Assembly: GCF_001425325.1 (NCBI RefSeq)
Contig: NZ_LMEH01000002.1
Location: 1,026,788-1,090,787 of the forward strand
Direction of reading: 5' to 3'
Source of the DNA: Leifsonia sp. Root1293
GTDB lineage: Bacteria > Actinomycetota > Actinomycetes > Actinomycetales > Microbacteriaceae
Length of the DNA stretch: 64,000 bases
In this document: piece after piece, positions 7,730-16,468 of the stretch
Position numbering within the stretch: position 1 is the first letter of the stretch
Layout: every line of letters starts with the position of its first letter
Position numbers and translations under genes: made by a program
Notes under the pieces: model-generated
Database searches by the model: none
Seen by the model: only the letters and a program-made list of their open reading frames with translations
Told to the model about the DNA's origin: nothing

Positions 7730-9676
7730 TCAGCGCACCTGATCCGTGATCGACTGCATCACTGCGGTGTCGGCCAGCGTCGTGGTGTCGCCTATCTCGC
7801 GTCCCTCGGCGAGGTCGCGCAGGAGTCGCCGCATGATCTTGCCGGAACGGGTCTTCGGCAGTTCGTTGACGATGAAGACTTGGCGGGGGCGCGCGATCGC
7901 ACCGATCTGCCGGGCGACGTGGGCTCGCAGCTGTTCGCTGGCCTCCTCGTTCGTCATCGAGACGGTCTGGCGCTCCTTGAGGATGACGAAGGCCACGACG
8001 GCCTGGCCGGTGGTCTCGTCGGCCGCCCCGACGACGGCGGCCTCCGCCGTCATGTCATGGGCGACGAGCGACGATTCGATCTCGGCCGTCGACAGGCGGT
8101 GGCCGGACACGTTCATCACGTCGTCGACGCGACCGAGCAGCCAGATGTCGCCGTCCTCGTCGCGGCGGGCTCCGTCGCCGGCGAAGTACTTGTCGCCGAA
8201 CTTCTCCCAGTACGTCTCCTTGAAGCGCTCGGGGTCGCCCCAGATGCCGCGGAGCATGGCCGGCCACGGCTCGGTGATCACGAGCAGCCCGCCATCCGTT
8301 CCGGAGACCGGCTCGCCCTCATCCGTGACGATGTCCAGAGAGATGCCGGGGACGGGGATCTGCGCAGACCCGGGCTTGAGGTCCGTGATGCCGGGGAGGG
8401 CGGAGATCATGATGGCGCCGGTCTCCGTCTGCCACCAGGTGTCGACGACGGGGATCGAGCCGCCGCCGATCACGTGCCGGTACCAGATCCACGCCTCGGG
8501 GTTGATGGGCTCTCCCACCGAGCCGAGCACCCGCAGTGAGCGCAGGTTGTACTTCTGCGGGATCTGGCGCCCAACCTTCATGAACGAACGGATCGCCGTC
8601 GGTGCCGTGTAGAGGATCGACACCTTGTACTTCTCGATGATCTCCCACCAGCGCCCGGGGTGAGGGGTGTCGGGGGTGCCCTCGTAGAGCACCTGGGTGG
8701 CGCCGTTGGCGAGGGGACCGTAGACGACGTAGGAGTGCCCGGTGATCCAGCCGACATCGGCCGTGCACCAGTAGACATCGGACTCCGGATGCAGGTCGAA
8801 GACGTTGCGGTGGGTGAAGGCGGCCTGTGTCAGGTAGCCGCCCGAGGTGTGCAGGATGCCCTTGGGCTTTCCCGTCGTGCCCGAGGTGTAGAGGATGAAC
8901 AGCGGCTGCTCGGCGGGGAAGGCCTTCGCCACGTGGTCGGCGTCGACCTGGGCGATCTCGTCGCCCCACCACAGGTCGCGTCCGTCCTCCCAGGCCACAT
9001 CGTTGCCGGTCCGCTTCACGACGAGCACGTGCTCGATGCTGGGGGCGCCCTTGCCGAGCGCGGCGTCGACGGTGTCCTTCAACCCGAACACGCGCCCCTT
9101 GCGGTAGCCGCCGTCAGCGGTGATCACGAGCTTCGCCTCGGCGTCGAGGATGCGCGAGTGCAGGCTGTCGGGGCTGAAGCCGCCGAAGACGACGGAGTGC
9201 ACGGCACCGATGCGCGCGATCGCGAGCATGGCCACGACGGCCTCGGGGATCATCGGCAGGTAGATGGCGACGCGGTCGCCAGCCTCGATGCCGAGGCTGG
9301 TGAGCAGATTCGCCGCCCGCTTCACCTCGGCGGTGAGCTCGGCGTAACTGATGTCGCGGCTGTCGCCGGGCTCTCCCTCCCAGTGGATGGCGATGCGATC
9401 GCCGTGACCGGCGAGCACATGGCGGTCCAGGCAGTTGTATGCGACGTTGAGCTCTCCGTCCTCGAACCAGGTCGCGAAGGGCGGATTGCTCCAGTCCAGG
9501 GTCTTCGTGAACGGCGTGTGCCAGTGCAGTTCTCGGGCGCGGTCAGCCCAGAATGCGAGTCGGTCGGCGGCGGCATCCGTGTAGAGGCTCTGCTGCGCCA
9601 CGGCCTGCGCGGCGAACTCGGGACTCGGGCGGAATCGGCGGATCTCTTCGAGGTTGTGATCGATCTGCGCGTTCAT
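7730..9676 (-). CDS. acs: Acetyl-CoA synthetase (AMP-forming)
   Basis: A 648-aa cytoplasmic enzyme making acetyl-CoA from acetate, ATP and CoA. The N terminus has the ACS-specific block (ELHWHTPFTKTLDWSNPPFATWF). The adenylation core includes YTSGTTGKPKG, the acetate-pocket region VYWCTADVGWITGHSY and DTWWQTETG. The C-terminal domain ends with LPKTRSGKIMRRLLRDLA, whose lysine is the usual regulatory acetylation site. ATG 9676 gives the standard family length. An AAAGGAG lies 13 nt upstream, which is rather far. The long upstream gap leads to the divergent 6C RNA. Confidence 0.97.
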   Translation of the reverse strand: MNAQIDHNLEEIRRFRPSPEFAAQAVAQQSLYTDAAADRLAFWADRARELHWHTPFTKTLDWSNPPFATWFEDGELNVAYNCLDRHVLAGHGDRIAIHWEGEPGDSRDISYAELTAEVKRAANLLTSLGIEAGDRVAIYLPMIPEAVVAMLAIARIGAVHSVVFGGFSPDSLHSRILDAEAKLVITADGGYRKGRVFGLKDTVDAALGKGAPSIEHVLVVKRTGNDVAWEDGRDLWWGDEIAQVDADHVAKAFPAEQPLFILYTSGTTGKPKGILHTSGGYLTQAAFTHRNVFDLHPESDVYWCTADVGWITGHSYVVYGPLANGATQVLYEGTPDTPHPGRWWEIIEKYKVSILYTAPTAIRSFMKVGRQIPQKYNLRSLRVLGSVGEPINPEAWIWYRHVIGGGSIPVVDTWWQTETGAIMISALPGITDLKPGSAQIPVPGISLDIVTDEGEPVSGTDGGLLVITEPWPAMLRGIWGDPERFKETYWEKFGDKYFAGDGARRDEDGDIWLLGRVDDVMNVSGHRLSTAEIESSLVAHDMTAEAAVVGAADETTGQAVVAFVILKERQTVSMTNEEASEQLRAHVARQIGAIARPRQVFIVNELPKTRSGKIMRRLLRDLAEGREIGDTTTLADTAVMQSITDQVR

Positions 9677-9887
9677 TGCTTCTGTGTCGCTCCTTTGCGA
9701 GTGGCTGCCTGATCCTGCTCGGTGCTGCACCGGCTGCGGATTCGCAACGATACCGCGTTCGACGGATGCTGGGCCGCGCCCTCGATGAGCGGGCGGACGG
9801 CCTCGCAAGGGTCTGCTCGGATGAGCACGGGAGGAGCGTTGGACGTGACAATTTCGCCATGTCCGCAGAAATGAGGATACGGACGCT

Positions 9888-9915
9888 TTGCGCAATCCGT
9901 TCTGTGCCGTACACT
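9888..9915 (+). promoter_or_regulatory. Promoter of the 6C RNA
   Basis: TTGCGC (9888-9893), 16 nt, then TACACT (9910-9915). The predicted transcription start at about 9921 fits the 5' end of the 6C RNA, and no coding sequence intervenes before its terminator. Confidence 0.6.
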
Positions 9916-9920
9916 TTCCA

Positions 9921-10026
9921 TGCGCCTGAAAGCTTTTTCGGGTTCGTGGTGCGGAGTGATTCCCCCCAATCCCCGCATCACTGAGGCGGCACCTGTTCCC
10001 CCCAATAGGTGCCGCCCCTTCTTTTT
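9921..10026 (+). ncRNA. 6C small RNA
   Basis: The two diagnostic hairpins are both present, each with a loop of exactly six cytosines. Hairpin 1 is GTGGTGCGG (9946-9954) with CCGCATCAC (9973-9981), and an inner GATT/AATC closes CCCCCC at 9962-9967. Hairpin 2 is GGCGGCACCT (9985-9994) with AGGTGCCGCC (10007-10016), with CCCCCC at 9998-10003, followed by the T-rich tail CCTTCTTTTT. This is the structure that defines the 6C motif of actinobacteria (the B11 RNA of Mycobacterium tuberculosis belongs to it); the C-rich loops are thought to pair with G-rich ribosome sites of target mRNAs. Its place next to a tad pilus cluster is typical. The 5' end is inferred from the promoter. Confidence 0.92.
9985..10026 (+). 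terminator. Intrinsic terminator of the 6C RNA
   Basis: The second 6C hairpin (10-bp GC-rich stem, 12-nt loop region) is followed directly by CCTTCTTTTT, one of the few textbook U-tailed terminators in the window. Confidence 0.85.
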
Positions 10027-10123
10027 AACCGAGGTACACGCTCCGGTCTCCTCCCCGGTGGCACGTGTACCCCGACGTTCCCCCAATCGCAGTTTGTACC
10101 CCGTTCGGTGTGTTCCGGCCACC

Positions 10124-10129
10124 TAGATT
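10124..10129 (+). promoter_or_regulatory. -10 element (TAGATT) placing a leaderless start at GTG 10137
   Basis: TAGATT ends 7 nt before the GTG of the TadA-like gene, so transcription should begin at or next to the start codon. No ribosome site precedes the GTG and no convincing -35 hexamer is visible. Confidence 0.45.
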
Positions 10130-10136
10130 CGACCGG

Positions 10137-11204
10137 GTGGATGAGCCGTTCGTCGCAGTGCCGATGCTGCAGGCGGCGCGCATCGGCGCGGAAATCGGGG
10201 GAGAGGTCGTCGATGACGGGGAGCCGGGTCGTGGCCGTCACCGATTCATCGAGGGCGAGCATGGTCCCCCACTCGTTCCGGTCGACCGTGCCGCTCTCGG
10301 GCTTCTCGAACGCTTCGCGACCGAGGAGGTGAGCGACCTGCTCGTGAACGGAGCGGCCGGTCTCTGGGTCGACGCGGGTCGAGGACTCCGGCGTGATCCC
10401 GACTGGGAGCTCGGCGAACGCGAGGTGCGCGAGCTGGCCGTTCGGCTGGTCGCCAGCGGTGGTCGCCACGTCGACGAGGCTCATCCGTGCGTCGATGTGA
10501 GGCTCGGAGGCGGCATCAGGGTGCATGTCGCTCTCCCGCCGATCTCGACGACGGGCACATTGATCTCGGTGCGCATCCCGCGCGGTGAGCATGCCGACCT
10601 CGCCGCCCTGCGTCGAACGGGCATGATCGACGCCGGTCAGGAACGCGAACTGGCGGCCGTGGTGCGGCGGCGCGAGAACGTGCTCATCACGGGCGCTGCG
10701 GGCGTGGGCAAGACAACGCTGCTCGCCGCACTGCTGGCATCGGCGCCAGCCGACGAGCGCATCGTGGTGGTCGAAGACGTCGCCGAGCTGCGGGTGCGGC
10801 ATCAGCATGTCGTCGGTCTCGAGGCACGCCAGGCCAATGTGGAGGGCGCCGGTCACGTCGGCCTCGATTCGCTCGTGCGCGAAGCCCTGCGGATGCGGCC
10901 CGACAGGTTGATCCTCGGGGAATGCCGCGGAGCCGAACTCCGTGAGCTCCTGACCGCCCTCAACACCGGTCACGACGGCGGAGCGGGCACCCTGCACGCG
11001 AACTCCCTCGCCGATGTCCCAGCCCGCATCGAGGCCCTCGGAGCGCTCGCCGGCATGGGCGATCGGGCCGTGGCCAGGCAGACTGTCAGCGCCATCGGCC
11101 TCGTGCTCCATCTCGAGCGCACCGACGGCGTGCGGCGTCTCGCGCAGCTCGGTCGCTTCGCGCTCGCGGACGACGGCCGCCTCACGATCGCCGCGATCGG
11201 ATGA
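10137..11204 (+). CDS. TadA/CpaF-type pilus assembly ATPase
   Basis: A 355-aa secretion ATPase that would power assembly of Flp/Tad-type pili from the cytoplasmic face of the membrane. An N-terminal domain (EVSDLLVNGAAGLWVD) precedes the ATPase core: Walker A GAAGVGKTT (about 185-193), an Asp-box region VVEDVAEL, Walker B RLILGECRGAE and the His-box GTLHANS. It is shorter than typical CpaF proteins because the N-terminal extension is short. The GTG at 10137 is favoured by the -10 hexamer 7 nt upstream; the longer frame from 10065 would run through probable promoter DNA. The stop codon overlaps the next gene by 4 nt (ATGA). No TadZ/CpaE gene precedes it. Confidence 0.9.
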   Translation: MDEPFVAVPMLQAARIGAEIGGEVVDDGEPGRGRHRFIEGEHGPPLVPVDRAALGLLERFATEEVSDLLVNGAAGLWVDAGRGLRRDPDWELGEREVRELAVRLVASGGRHVDEAHPCVDVRLGGGIRVHVALPPISTTGTLISVRIPRGEHADLAALRRTGMIDAGQERELAAVVRRRENVLITGAAGVGKTTLLAALLASAPADERIVVVEDVAELRVRHQHVVGLEARQANVEGAGHVGLDSLVREALRMRPDRLILGECRGAELRELLTALNTGHDGGAGTLHANSLADVPARIEALGALAGMGDRAVARQTVSAIGLVLHLERTDGVRRLAQLGRFALADDGRLTIAAIG

Positions 11205-12151
11205 GCGCGCCGCGCCCCGCCATCGAGGCCGTGGCCACCACGGCTCAGCGGCTCGCCGTTCTGCTCGCCGCCGGTGTACCGCCGACCACCACTTGGCGCT
11301 ACCTGGCCGCCGCCGGGCGCACGGGGGTGACCGGTCGGGTGGTCGATGCCGCGGCGCGAGCTGGCGATCAGGGTACCGACGTCGCGCAGGCGGTCGCCGA
11401 CGCCGGGGGAGCCGCGGCATCTCCGGAGACCGCGCGAGCCTGGCGTGCGCTCGCTGCCGTGTGGTCGTTGGCGATAGAGACAGGGGCACCACTGGCGGGT
11501 GCACTCCGCGAGATGGCCGAGGCGTTCCGCGCCACCGGGAGGCTCCAGAGGGAAGCGCGGGTGGCGCTCGCCGGACCTCGAGCCACCTCGAGACTCGTGG
11601 CGCTGCTGCCCGTGGTGGCCGTCGCCTTCGGAGCGGTCCTCGGCATGGACACCCTCGGCGTGCTGTTCACGACAGTGCCCGGTCTCGCCTGCCTGACCGC
11701 CGGCGGGATCCTCATGCTCGCCGGATCCCGATGGAGCGCTCGTCTCGTGCGTCGGGCCGGAGTCGGCGATCCCTGTCCGGGGCTGATGATCGACCTGATC
11801 GCCATCGCGCTCGCCGGTGGGGCCTCCCTCGACAGTGCTCGCAGCTCGGCCGGTGCTGTCGTGACGAGGTTCGGGGTGGTGGATGCCGCCACAGCGGCCC
11901 AGCAGGCAGGCCAGGCCGATTCCGTCATCGCGCTCGCCCGTGCCGCGGGAGTGCCAGCGGCGGAACTGCTGCGAGCGGAGGCCGGTGACCTCCGCCTCGC
12001 CGCGCAGACCGACGGGCAGGAGCGCGCAGCGCGATTGGGCGTCAGCCTCATGATCCCCCTGGCGCTGTGCGTGCTGCCCGCCTTCATGCTGCTCGGCGTG
12101 GCTCCGATGATCCTCTCGGTGGTCTCCTCCACATTCGACGGTCTCGGGTGA
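11201..12151 (+). CDS. Type II secretion F-domain protein (TadB/TadC-like)
   Basis: A 316-aa membrane protein that should form the platform of the Tad pilus machine. Two T2SF-like alpha-helical regions (about 10-110, and 190-280 with DLIAIALAGGASLDSA) are each followed by hydrophobic helices (RLVALLPVVAVAFGAVL, TVPGLACLTAGGILML and the terminal LMIPLALCVLPAFMLLGVAPMIL). Most tad loci have separate tadB and tadC; here a single gene seems to cover both. The ATG overlaps the stop of the ATPase gene, so the two are translationally coupled. Confidence 0.85.
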   Translation: MSAPRPAIEAVATTAQRLAVLLAAGVPPTTTWRYLAAAGRTGVTGRVVDAAARAGDQGTDVAQAVADAGGAAASPETARAWRALAAVWSLAIETGAPLAGALREMAEAFRATGRLQREARVALAGPRATSRLVALLPVVAVAFGAVLGMDTLGVLFTTVPGLACLTAGGILMLAGSRWSARLVRRAGVGDPCPGLMIDLIAIALAGGASLDSARSSAGAVVTRFGVVDAATAAQQAGQADSVIALARAAGVPAAELLRAEAGDLRLAAQTDGQERAARLGVSLMIPLALCVLPAFMLLGVAPMILSVVSSTFDGLG

Positions 12152-12255
12152 GACACCTCTGATCCGTTCGGATCGGCCCGCGGCGCGAGCCCGGGCCCGA
12201 TGCTGGTCCTGCCCGTGCCGCGATCGCGTCCACTCGACGCCAGAAGGAGATCACC

Positions 12256-12447
12256 ATGAGCACATTTCGACGATTCCTGCGCTCCCGGGCCACCGGGCTC
12301 CGCGCCGAACGCGGTTCGGCAACGGCCGAATACGCTGTGGCCACCATGGCGGCCGTCGGCTTCGCCGGCCTCCTCGTCGTCATCCTGCGGGGCAACGAGG
12401 TGCGCGGAATCCTCACCGACCTCGTGCGCGATGCGCTCACGCTCTGA
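12256..12447 (+). CDS. DUF4244 family Flp-pilin-like protein
   Basis: A 63-aa protein with an AGAAGGAG ribosome site. It has a basic N terminus (FRRFLRSRATGLRAERG), then GSATAEYAVATMAAVGFAGLLVVIL, which is the prepilin-like pattern of a short leader followed by a hydrophobic helix with a glutamate near position +5. DUF4244 proteins occupy the pilin position in actinobacterial tad clusters, so this is the likely major pilin. No prepilin peptidase is encoded nearby. The last 17 nt overlap the next gene. Confidence 0.85.
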   Translation: MSTFRRFLRSRATGLRAERGSATAEYAVATMAAVGFAGLLVVILRGNEVRGILTDLVRDALTL

Positions 12448-12808
12448 GCGGTCGACCAGGGGGCGTTCGGCGTTCGGCGGCGACCGGGGGAGTGTGACGG
12501 CGGAGTTCGCCGTCGCCCTCCCCGCTGTCGCGCTCGTGCTCGCGGTCTGCCTCGCCGGCGTGCAGGCGGTCTCGATCCAGGTGCGGTTGACGGATGCCGC
12601 TGCCGATGCCGCCCGCACTCTCGCACGTGGCGACGGGGTCGACCTGGCTGCCGCCCGGTTGTCGGCTGCCGTGCCCGGCGCGACCCTCTCCGTCGACAGC
12701 TCCGGCGACCTCGTCTGCGTCGCCGCGGGCGCCCCGGCAGGCTCTCATGCGGTGCTCGCTGCGCTCACGGTGTCTGCTCGGTCGTGCGCGCTGGGCGGTG
12801 GGCTGTGA
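12431..12808 (+). CDS. TadE-family pseudopilin
   Basis: A 125-aa protein. After a charged N terminus comes GDRGSVTAEFAVALPAVALVLAVCLAG, the TadE hallmark in which a glutamate precedes a long transmembrane helix; the rest (Ala-rich helix, then a small domain with two cysteines at VCVAAG and RSCALG) would be extracellular. It starts inside the DUF4244 gene and shares GTGA with the following gene, so the three form a tight unit. Confidence 0.85.
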   Translation: MRSRSERSTRGRSAFGGDRGSVTAEFAVALPAVALVLAVCLAGVQAVSIQVRLTDAAADAARTLARGDGVDLAAARLSAAVPGATLSVDSSGDLVCVAAGAPAGSHAVLAALTVSARSCALGGGL

Positions 12809-13260
12809 CGCCGATGGCCGGGCCGACGGAGAGCGACGGGATGACGACGCAAGTGACGCACGCGCCGCCGGTGACGCCGGTGACGCCGGCGACGCCGGCG
12901 ACGCCGGCGACGAGAGCGTGCGCGCTCGGTGACGAGCGCGGCGCCGGAACCGTGCTGGCGATCGCCATCATCGGTGCTGTCGTCGCGATGGCACTGGTGG
13001 CGGCATCGGCGCTCGGCGGACTCGTCGTGCACCAGCGGTTGTCTGCCGCGGCCGACGCTGCAGCTCTCGCCGGAGGCGACGTGGCGATGGGCGCCGTCCC
13101 CGGCGTGATCTGCGACGCCGCGGCGCGGGCAGCCGCAGCCAACGATGCAGCCATCGATGACTGCAGCGTCGACGGCGAGACCGTCACCGTCGCCGTGTCG
13201 ACATCGTGGATGGGCGTCCCGGTGATCGCTCGATCGAGGGCCGGGCCGGCGCCCGGGTGA
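12805..13260 (+). CDS. TadE-like minor pseudopilin (Rv3654c-like)
   Basis: A 151-aa protein, last of the tad cluster. An N-terminal linker with repeated VTPVTPATPATPAT (encoded by about four 9-nt repeats) leads to DERGAGTVLAIAIIGAVVAMALVAASALG, a membrane helix with the acidic residue before it, then HQRLSAAADAAALAGGD, which is typical of the Rv3654c group. The GTG at 12805 overlaps the TadE stop codon (GTGA) and is the likely start by coupling; ATG 12814 is the alternative. Two cysteines in the C-terminal domain (ICDAAARA and DDCSVDG) could form a disulfide outside the cell. Confidence 0.8.
   Translation: MTPMAGPTESDGMTTQVTHAPPVTPVTPATPATPATRACALGDERGAGTVLAIAIIGAVVAMALVAASALGGLVVHQRLSAAADAAALAGGDVAMGAVPGVICDAAARAAAANDAAIDDCSVDGETVTVAVSTSWMGVPVIARSRAGPAPG
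12871..12909 (+). repeat. Short tandem repeat of 9 nt in a tad gene
   Basis: Units GTGACGCCG x2 and GCGACGCCG x2, plus a partial unit. The unit length is a multiple of three, so copy changes would alter the length of the V/A-T-P linker without shifting the frame. Confidence 0.85.
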
Positions 13261-13285
13261 CGGGGCGGTCTCGGGGACAGGGGAC

Positions 13286-13519
13286 TCAGGCGAAGACGGC
13301 CTCGAGGTAGCGGTACTCGACCGCGGTCGGCCGCTGCGTGCCGTCACCGTCGAACTCGAGTCCGCTGCCACGCACATAGAGGTAGTGCTTGCCTGCGCCC
13401 GGGATCTCGAGGCGAGGGCGCGGGTCGCCGCCCTCGAGGAATTCCGTCGTGATGGTGCGTCCCTCGAGCGGGCCGTCGGTGAGTTTGGCGGTGTACGTCG
13501 TTGTATCCATGCCACTCAT
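13286..13519 (-). CDS. Small conserved-looking cytoplasmic protein, unknown function
   Basis: A 77-aa beta-rich protein without signal or membrane segment (YTAKLTDGPLEGRTITTEF, then KHYLYVRG and VEYRYLEAVFA). A GGAGG ribosome site lies 3 nt before ATG 13519 and 12 nt before the in-frame ATG 13510, so the start is uncertain by three residues. Composition and the ribosome site support a real gene. The family is unknown to me; similar small proteins are often found between tad genes and topA in this group. It is convergent with the tad cluster and divergent from topA. Confidence 0.65.
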   Translation of the reverse strand: MSGMDTTTYTAKLTDGPLEGRTITTEFLEGGDPRPRLEIPGAGKHYLYVRGSGLEFDGDGTQRPTAVEYRYLEAVFA

Positions 13520-13693
13520 TTTCCTCCGCCTCGGAGGAGTTTCAAGCGCCAGAAGGGGTGATGTCGATGAATGCTCAGTTCCGGGCGCGTCGAGCGATCA
13601 CTCGTTCGAAGTGTGTATGGTGTGCCGTTGAGGGTGCCGCTCTCACCCGAGTGATCGAGCAGCGCCGTATTCACCTCTATATAAAGGAGTCTG

Positions 13694-16468
13694 GTGCCAG
13701 GCAAGAAGCTGGTCATCGTCGAGTCGCCCACGAAGATGAAGTCGATCGCCGCCTATCTGGGCGACGGTTACGAAGTCCTCTCGAGCGTTGGTCACATCCG
13801 TGACCTCATCGAACCCAAGTACCTTCCCGCCGAGCTGAAGAAGGGCTCCCTCGGCAAGTTCTCCGTCGACGTCGACAACGGTTTCGAGCCCTACTACGTC
13901 GTCTCGACGGCGAAGAAGAAGACCGTCGCGGAACTGAAGCGCGCCCTGAAGGACGCCGACGAACTCCTGCTCGCCACTGATGAGGACCGCGAGGGCGAGG
14001 CCATCGCGTGGCACCTGCTGCAGGAACTCAAGCCCAAGGTCCCCGTCAAGCGCATGGTCTTCCACGAGATCACCAAGGACGCCATCCTCGAGGCCACCAA
14101 GAAGACCCGCGACCTCGACACCGCGCTGGTCGACGCGCAGGAGACCCGGCGCATCCTCGACCGCCTCTACGGCTACGAGGTCTCACCCGTGCTCTGGCGC
14201 AAGGTCGGACCCGGCCTCTCGGCCGGCCGTGTGCAGTCGGCCGCGACCAGGCTCGTCGTCGATCGTGAGCGCGAGCGCCTGGCATTCACGGCGGCGTCCT
14301 ACTGGGATCTCGCAGCCCGCCTGAGCCCGACTCTGGGAACGGATGCAGCAGGAGCCGACGCGTTCAGCGCCCGCCTCGTCCGCATCGGCGGAGAACGCAT
14401 CGCATCCGGCCGCGACTTCGACGACACGGGGTCGCTCACGTCGAAGGCCACGGTGCTGTCCGAGGATTCGGCCCGTGCACTGGCCGCGGCCCTCGAGGCC
14501 GGCGTCGACGTCACCGTCACGAAGGTGGAGTCGCGCCCGTACTCCCGCAAGCCCGCCGCGCCGTTCACGACGTCGACGCTGCAGCAGGAGGCGGCGCGCA
14601 AGCTCCGCTTCTCCGCCCGCCAGACCATGAGCGTCGCGCAGTCGCTGTACGAGAACGGCTACATCACCTATATGCGAACCGACTCCGTGTCGCTCTCGCA
14701 GCAGGCGATCACCGCGGCACGCCGCCAGGCCACCGACCTCTACGGTGCCGACAGCATCCCCGAGAAGCCCCGCGTCTACACCGGCAAGTCGAAGAACGCG
14801 CAGGAGGCTCACGAGGCGATCCGCCCGTCGGGTGAGAACTTCCGCACCCCGTCGTCGCTCGCCTCGAGCCTGCACGGCAACGACTTCAAGCTCTACGACC
14901 TCATCTGGAAGCGCACCGTCGCCTCGCAGATGGCCGATGCCAAGGGTGTGACGGCATCCGTCACCATCGCAGCCGGACCCACGGGCGAAGCCGCCCACCC
15001 GCTGGCGACGAAGACCATCGCCGAGTTCTCGGCCAGTGGAACCGTGATCACCTTCCGCGGGTTCCTGAACGCCTACGAGGAGAGCCGCGACGAGGAGCGC
15101 AACGCATCGGCCGAGCCCGCGGAGTCGAAGCTGCCGCCGCTCACCGAGGGCCAGAAACTCGCCTTCGTCGAGATCGAGCCGAGCGGCCACGAGACCACGC
15201 CGCCGCCGCGCTACACCGAGGCGAGCCTCGTGAAGGAGCTCGAGGCCAAGGGCATCGGGCGTCCGTCGACCTTCGCGTCGATCATCGACACCATCTCGAA
15301 CCGCGGATACGTCGAGCACCGCGGGCAGTCCCTGGTGCCGAGCTGGATCGCGTTCTCCGTCGTTCGCCTGCTCGAAGAGCACTTCGCCGAGCTCGTCGAG
15401 TACGACTTCACGGCCGAGATGGAGAACGACCTCGACGAGATCGCCAACGGCGACGCCGATCGCGTCGGCTGGCTCACGCAGTTCTACTTCGGCGACGACC
15501 GTCAGCGGGGCCTGCGTCAGGTCATCGACAACCTGGGCGACATCGACGCCAAGGAGATCAACTCCATCCGCATCGCAGACGGCATCACCCTGCGCATCGG
15601 AAAATTCGGGCCCTACCTGGAGGTTCCCGATCCGGATGCCGGTCCTGACGCCACCCCGCGTCGCATCAACATCCCGCCGCAGCTGGCCCCCGACGAGCTC
15701 ACGCCCGAGAAGGCGCGTGAACTCATCGACGCGCCCATCGTCACCGATCGCGTCATCGGCATCAACCCCGATAACGGCAAGCAGATCGTCGCGAAGGACG
15801 GCCGGTTCGGCCCCTACGTGACCGAGCTGGACCCGCCCGCACCCGAGGCACCGGCACCGGAGCCCGTCGTCGACGCCGCGACGGGTGAGGTCGTCGAGCC
15901 GCCGAAGAAGCGGGCAGCCAAGAAGCCGGTGGTCGAGAAGCCGCGCACGGCGTCCATCTTCAAGACGATGGATCTCGCGACCATCGATCTCGACACCGCG
16001 CTCAAGCTGCTCTCGCTTCCGCGCGTCGTCGGTGTCGACCCCGAGGCCGGTGTCGAGATCACGGCGCAGAACGGCAAGTTCGGCCCCTACCTCAAGAAGG
16101 GGACCGACTCCCGCTCCCTGACGAGCGAGGACCAGATCTTCGAGGTCGACCTTCCTGCCGCTCTCGAGCTGTTCGCGCAGCCCAAGTACGGAGCACGCCG
16201 GGCGCCGAGCGCGCTGAAGGAATTCGAGGCGGACCCTGTCAGCGGCAAGCCGATCAAGCTGAAGGACGGCCGCTTCGGTCCCTACGTCACCGACGGTGAG
16301 ACGAACGCGACCATCCCCAAGAGCGAGTCCGTCGACGACATCGAGTTCGCCCGCGCCGTCGAGCTGCTCGCCGAGAAGCGCGCAAAGGGCCCGGCGAAGC
16401 CGCGGGCCACGACTCGGTCCACCGCCAAGAAGCCCGCAGCGCGCAAGGCCGCGCCGAAGAAGAAGTGA
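13694..16468 (+). CDS. topA: DNA topoisomerase I (type IA)
   Basis: A 924-aa enzyme relaxing negative supercoils. The N-terminal Toprim domain has VIVESPTKMKSI and the acidic motif DEDREGEAIAWHL; the catalytic tyrosine is Y326 in TYMRTDS. The C-terminal half carries several actinobacterial topoisomerase I repeats (GKFGPYLEVPDP, GRFGPYVTELDPP, GKFGPYLKKG, GRFGPYVTDGE) instead of zinc fingers, and ends with a Lys/Ala tail (KKPAARKAAPKKK) that in mycobacterial TopoI helps processive strand passage. Start is GTG 13694 with AAAGGAG 6 nt upstream. The stop overlaps the tmk start (GTGA), giving a topA-tmk-holB operon. Confidence 0.98.
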   Translation: MPGKKLVIVESPTKMKSIAAYLGDGYEVLSSVGHIRDLIEPKYLPAELKKGSLGKFSVDVDNGFEPYYVVSTAKKKTVAELKRALKDADELLLATDEDREGEAIAWHLLQELKPKVPVKRMVFHEITKDAILEATKKTRDLDTALVDAQETRRILDRLYGYEVSPVLWRKVGPGLSAGRVQSAATRLVVDRERERLAFTAASYWDLAARLSPTLGTDAAGADAFSARLVRIGGERIASGRDFDDTGSLTSKATVLSEDSARALAAALEAGVDVTVTKVESRPYSRKPAAPFTTSTLQQEAARKLRFSARQTMSVAQSLYENGYITYMRTDSVSLSQQAITAARRQATDLYGADSIPEKPRVYTGKSKNAQEAHEAIRPSGENFRTPSSLASSLHGNDFKLYDLIWKRTVASQMADAKGVTASVTIAAGPTGEAAHPLATKTIAEFSASGTVITFRGFLNAYEESRDEERNASAEPAESKLPPLTEGQKLAFVEIEPSGHETTPPPRYTEASLVKELEAKGIGRPSTFASIIDTISNRGYVEHRGQSLVPSWIAFSVVRLLEEHFAELVEYDFTAEMENDLDEIANGDADRVGWLTQFYFGDDRQRGLRQVIDNLGDIDAKEINSIRIADGITLRIGKFGPYLEVPDPDAGPDATPRRINIPPQLAPDELTPEKARELIDAPIVTDRVIGINPDNGKQIVAKDGRFGPYVTELDPPAPEAPAPEPVVDAATGEVVEPPKKRAAKKPVVEKPRTASIFKTMDLATIDLDTALKLLSLPRVVGVDPEAGVEITAQNGKFGPYLKKGTDSRSLTSEDQIFEVDLPAALELFAQPKYGARRAPSALKEFEADPVSGKPIKLKDGRFGPYVTDGETNATIPKSESVDDIEFARAVELLAEKRAKGPAKPRATTRSTAKKPAARKAAPKKK

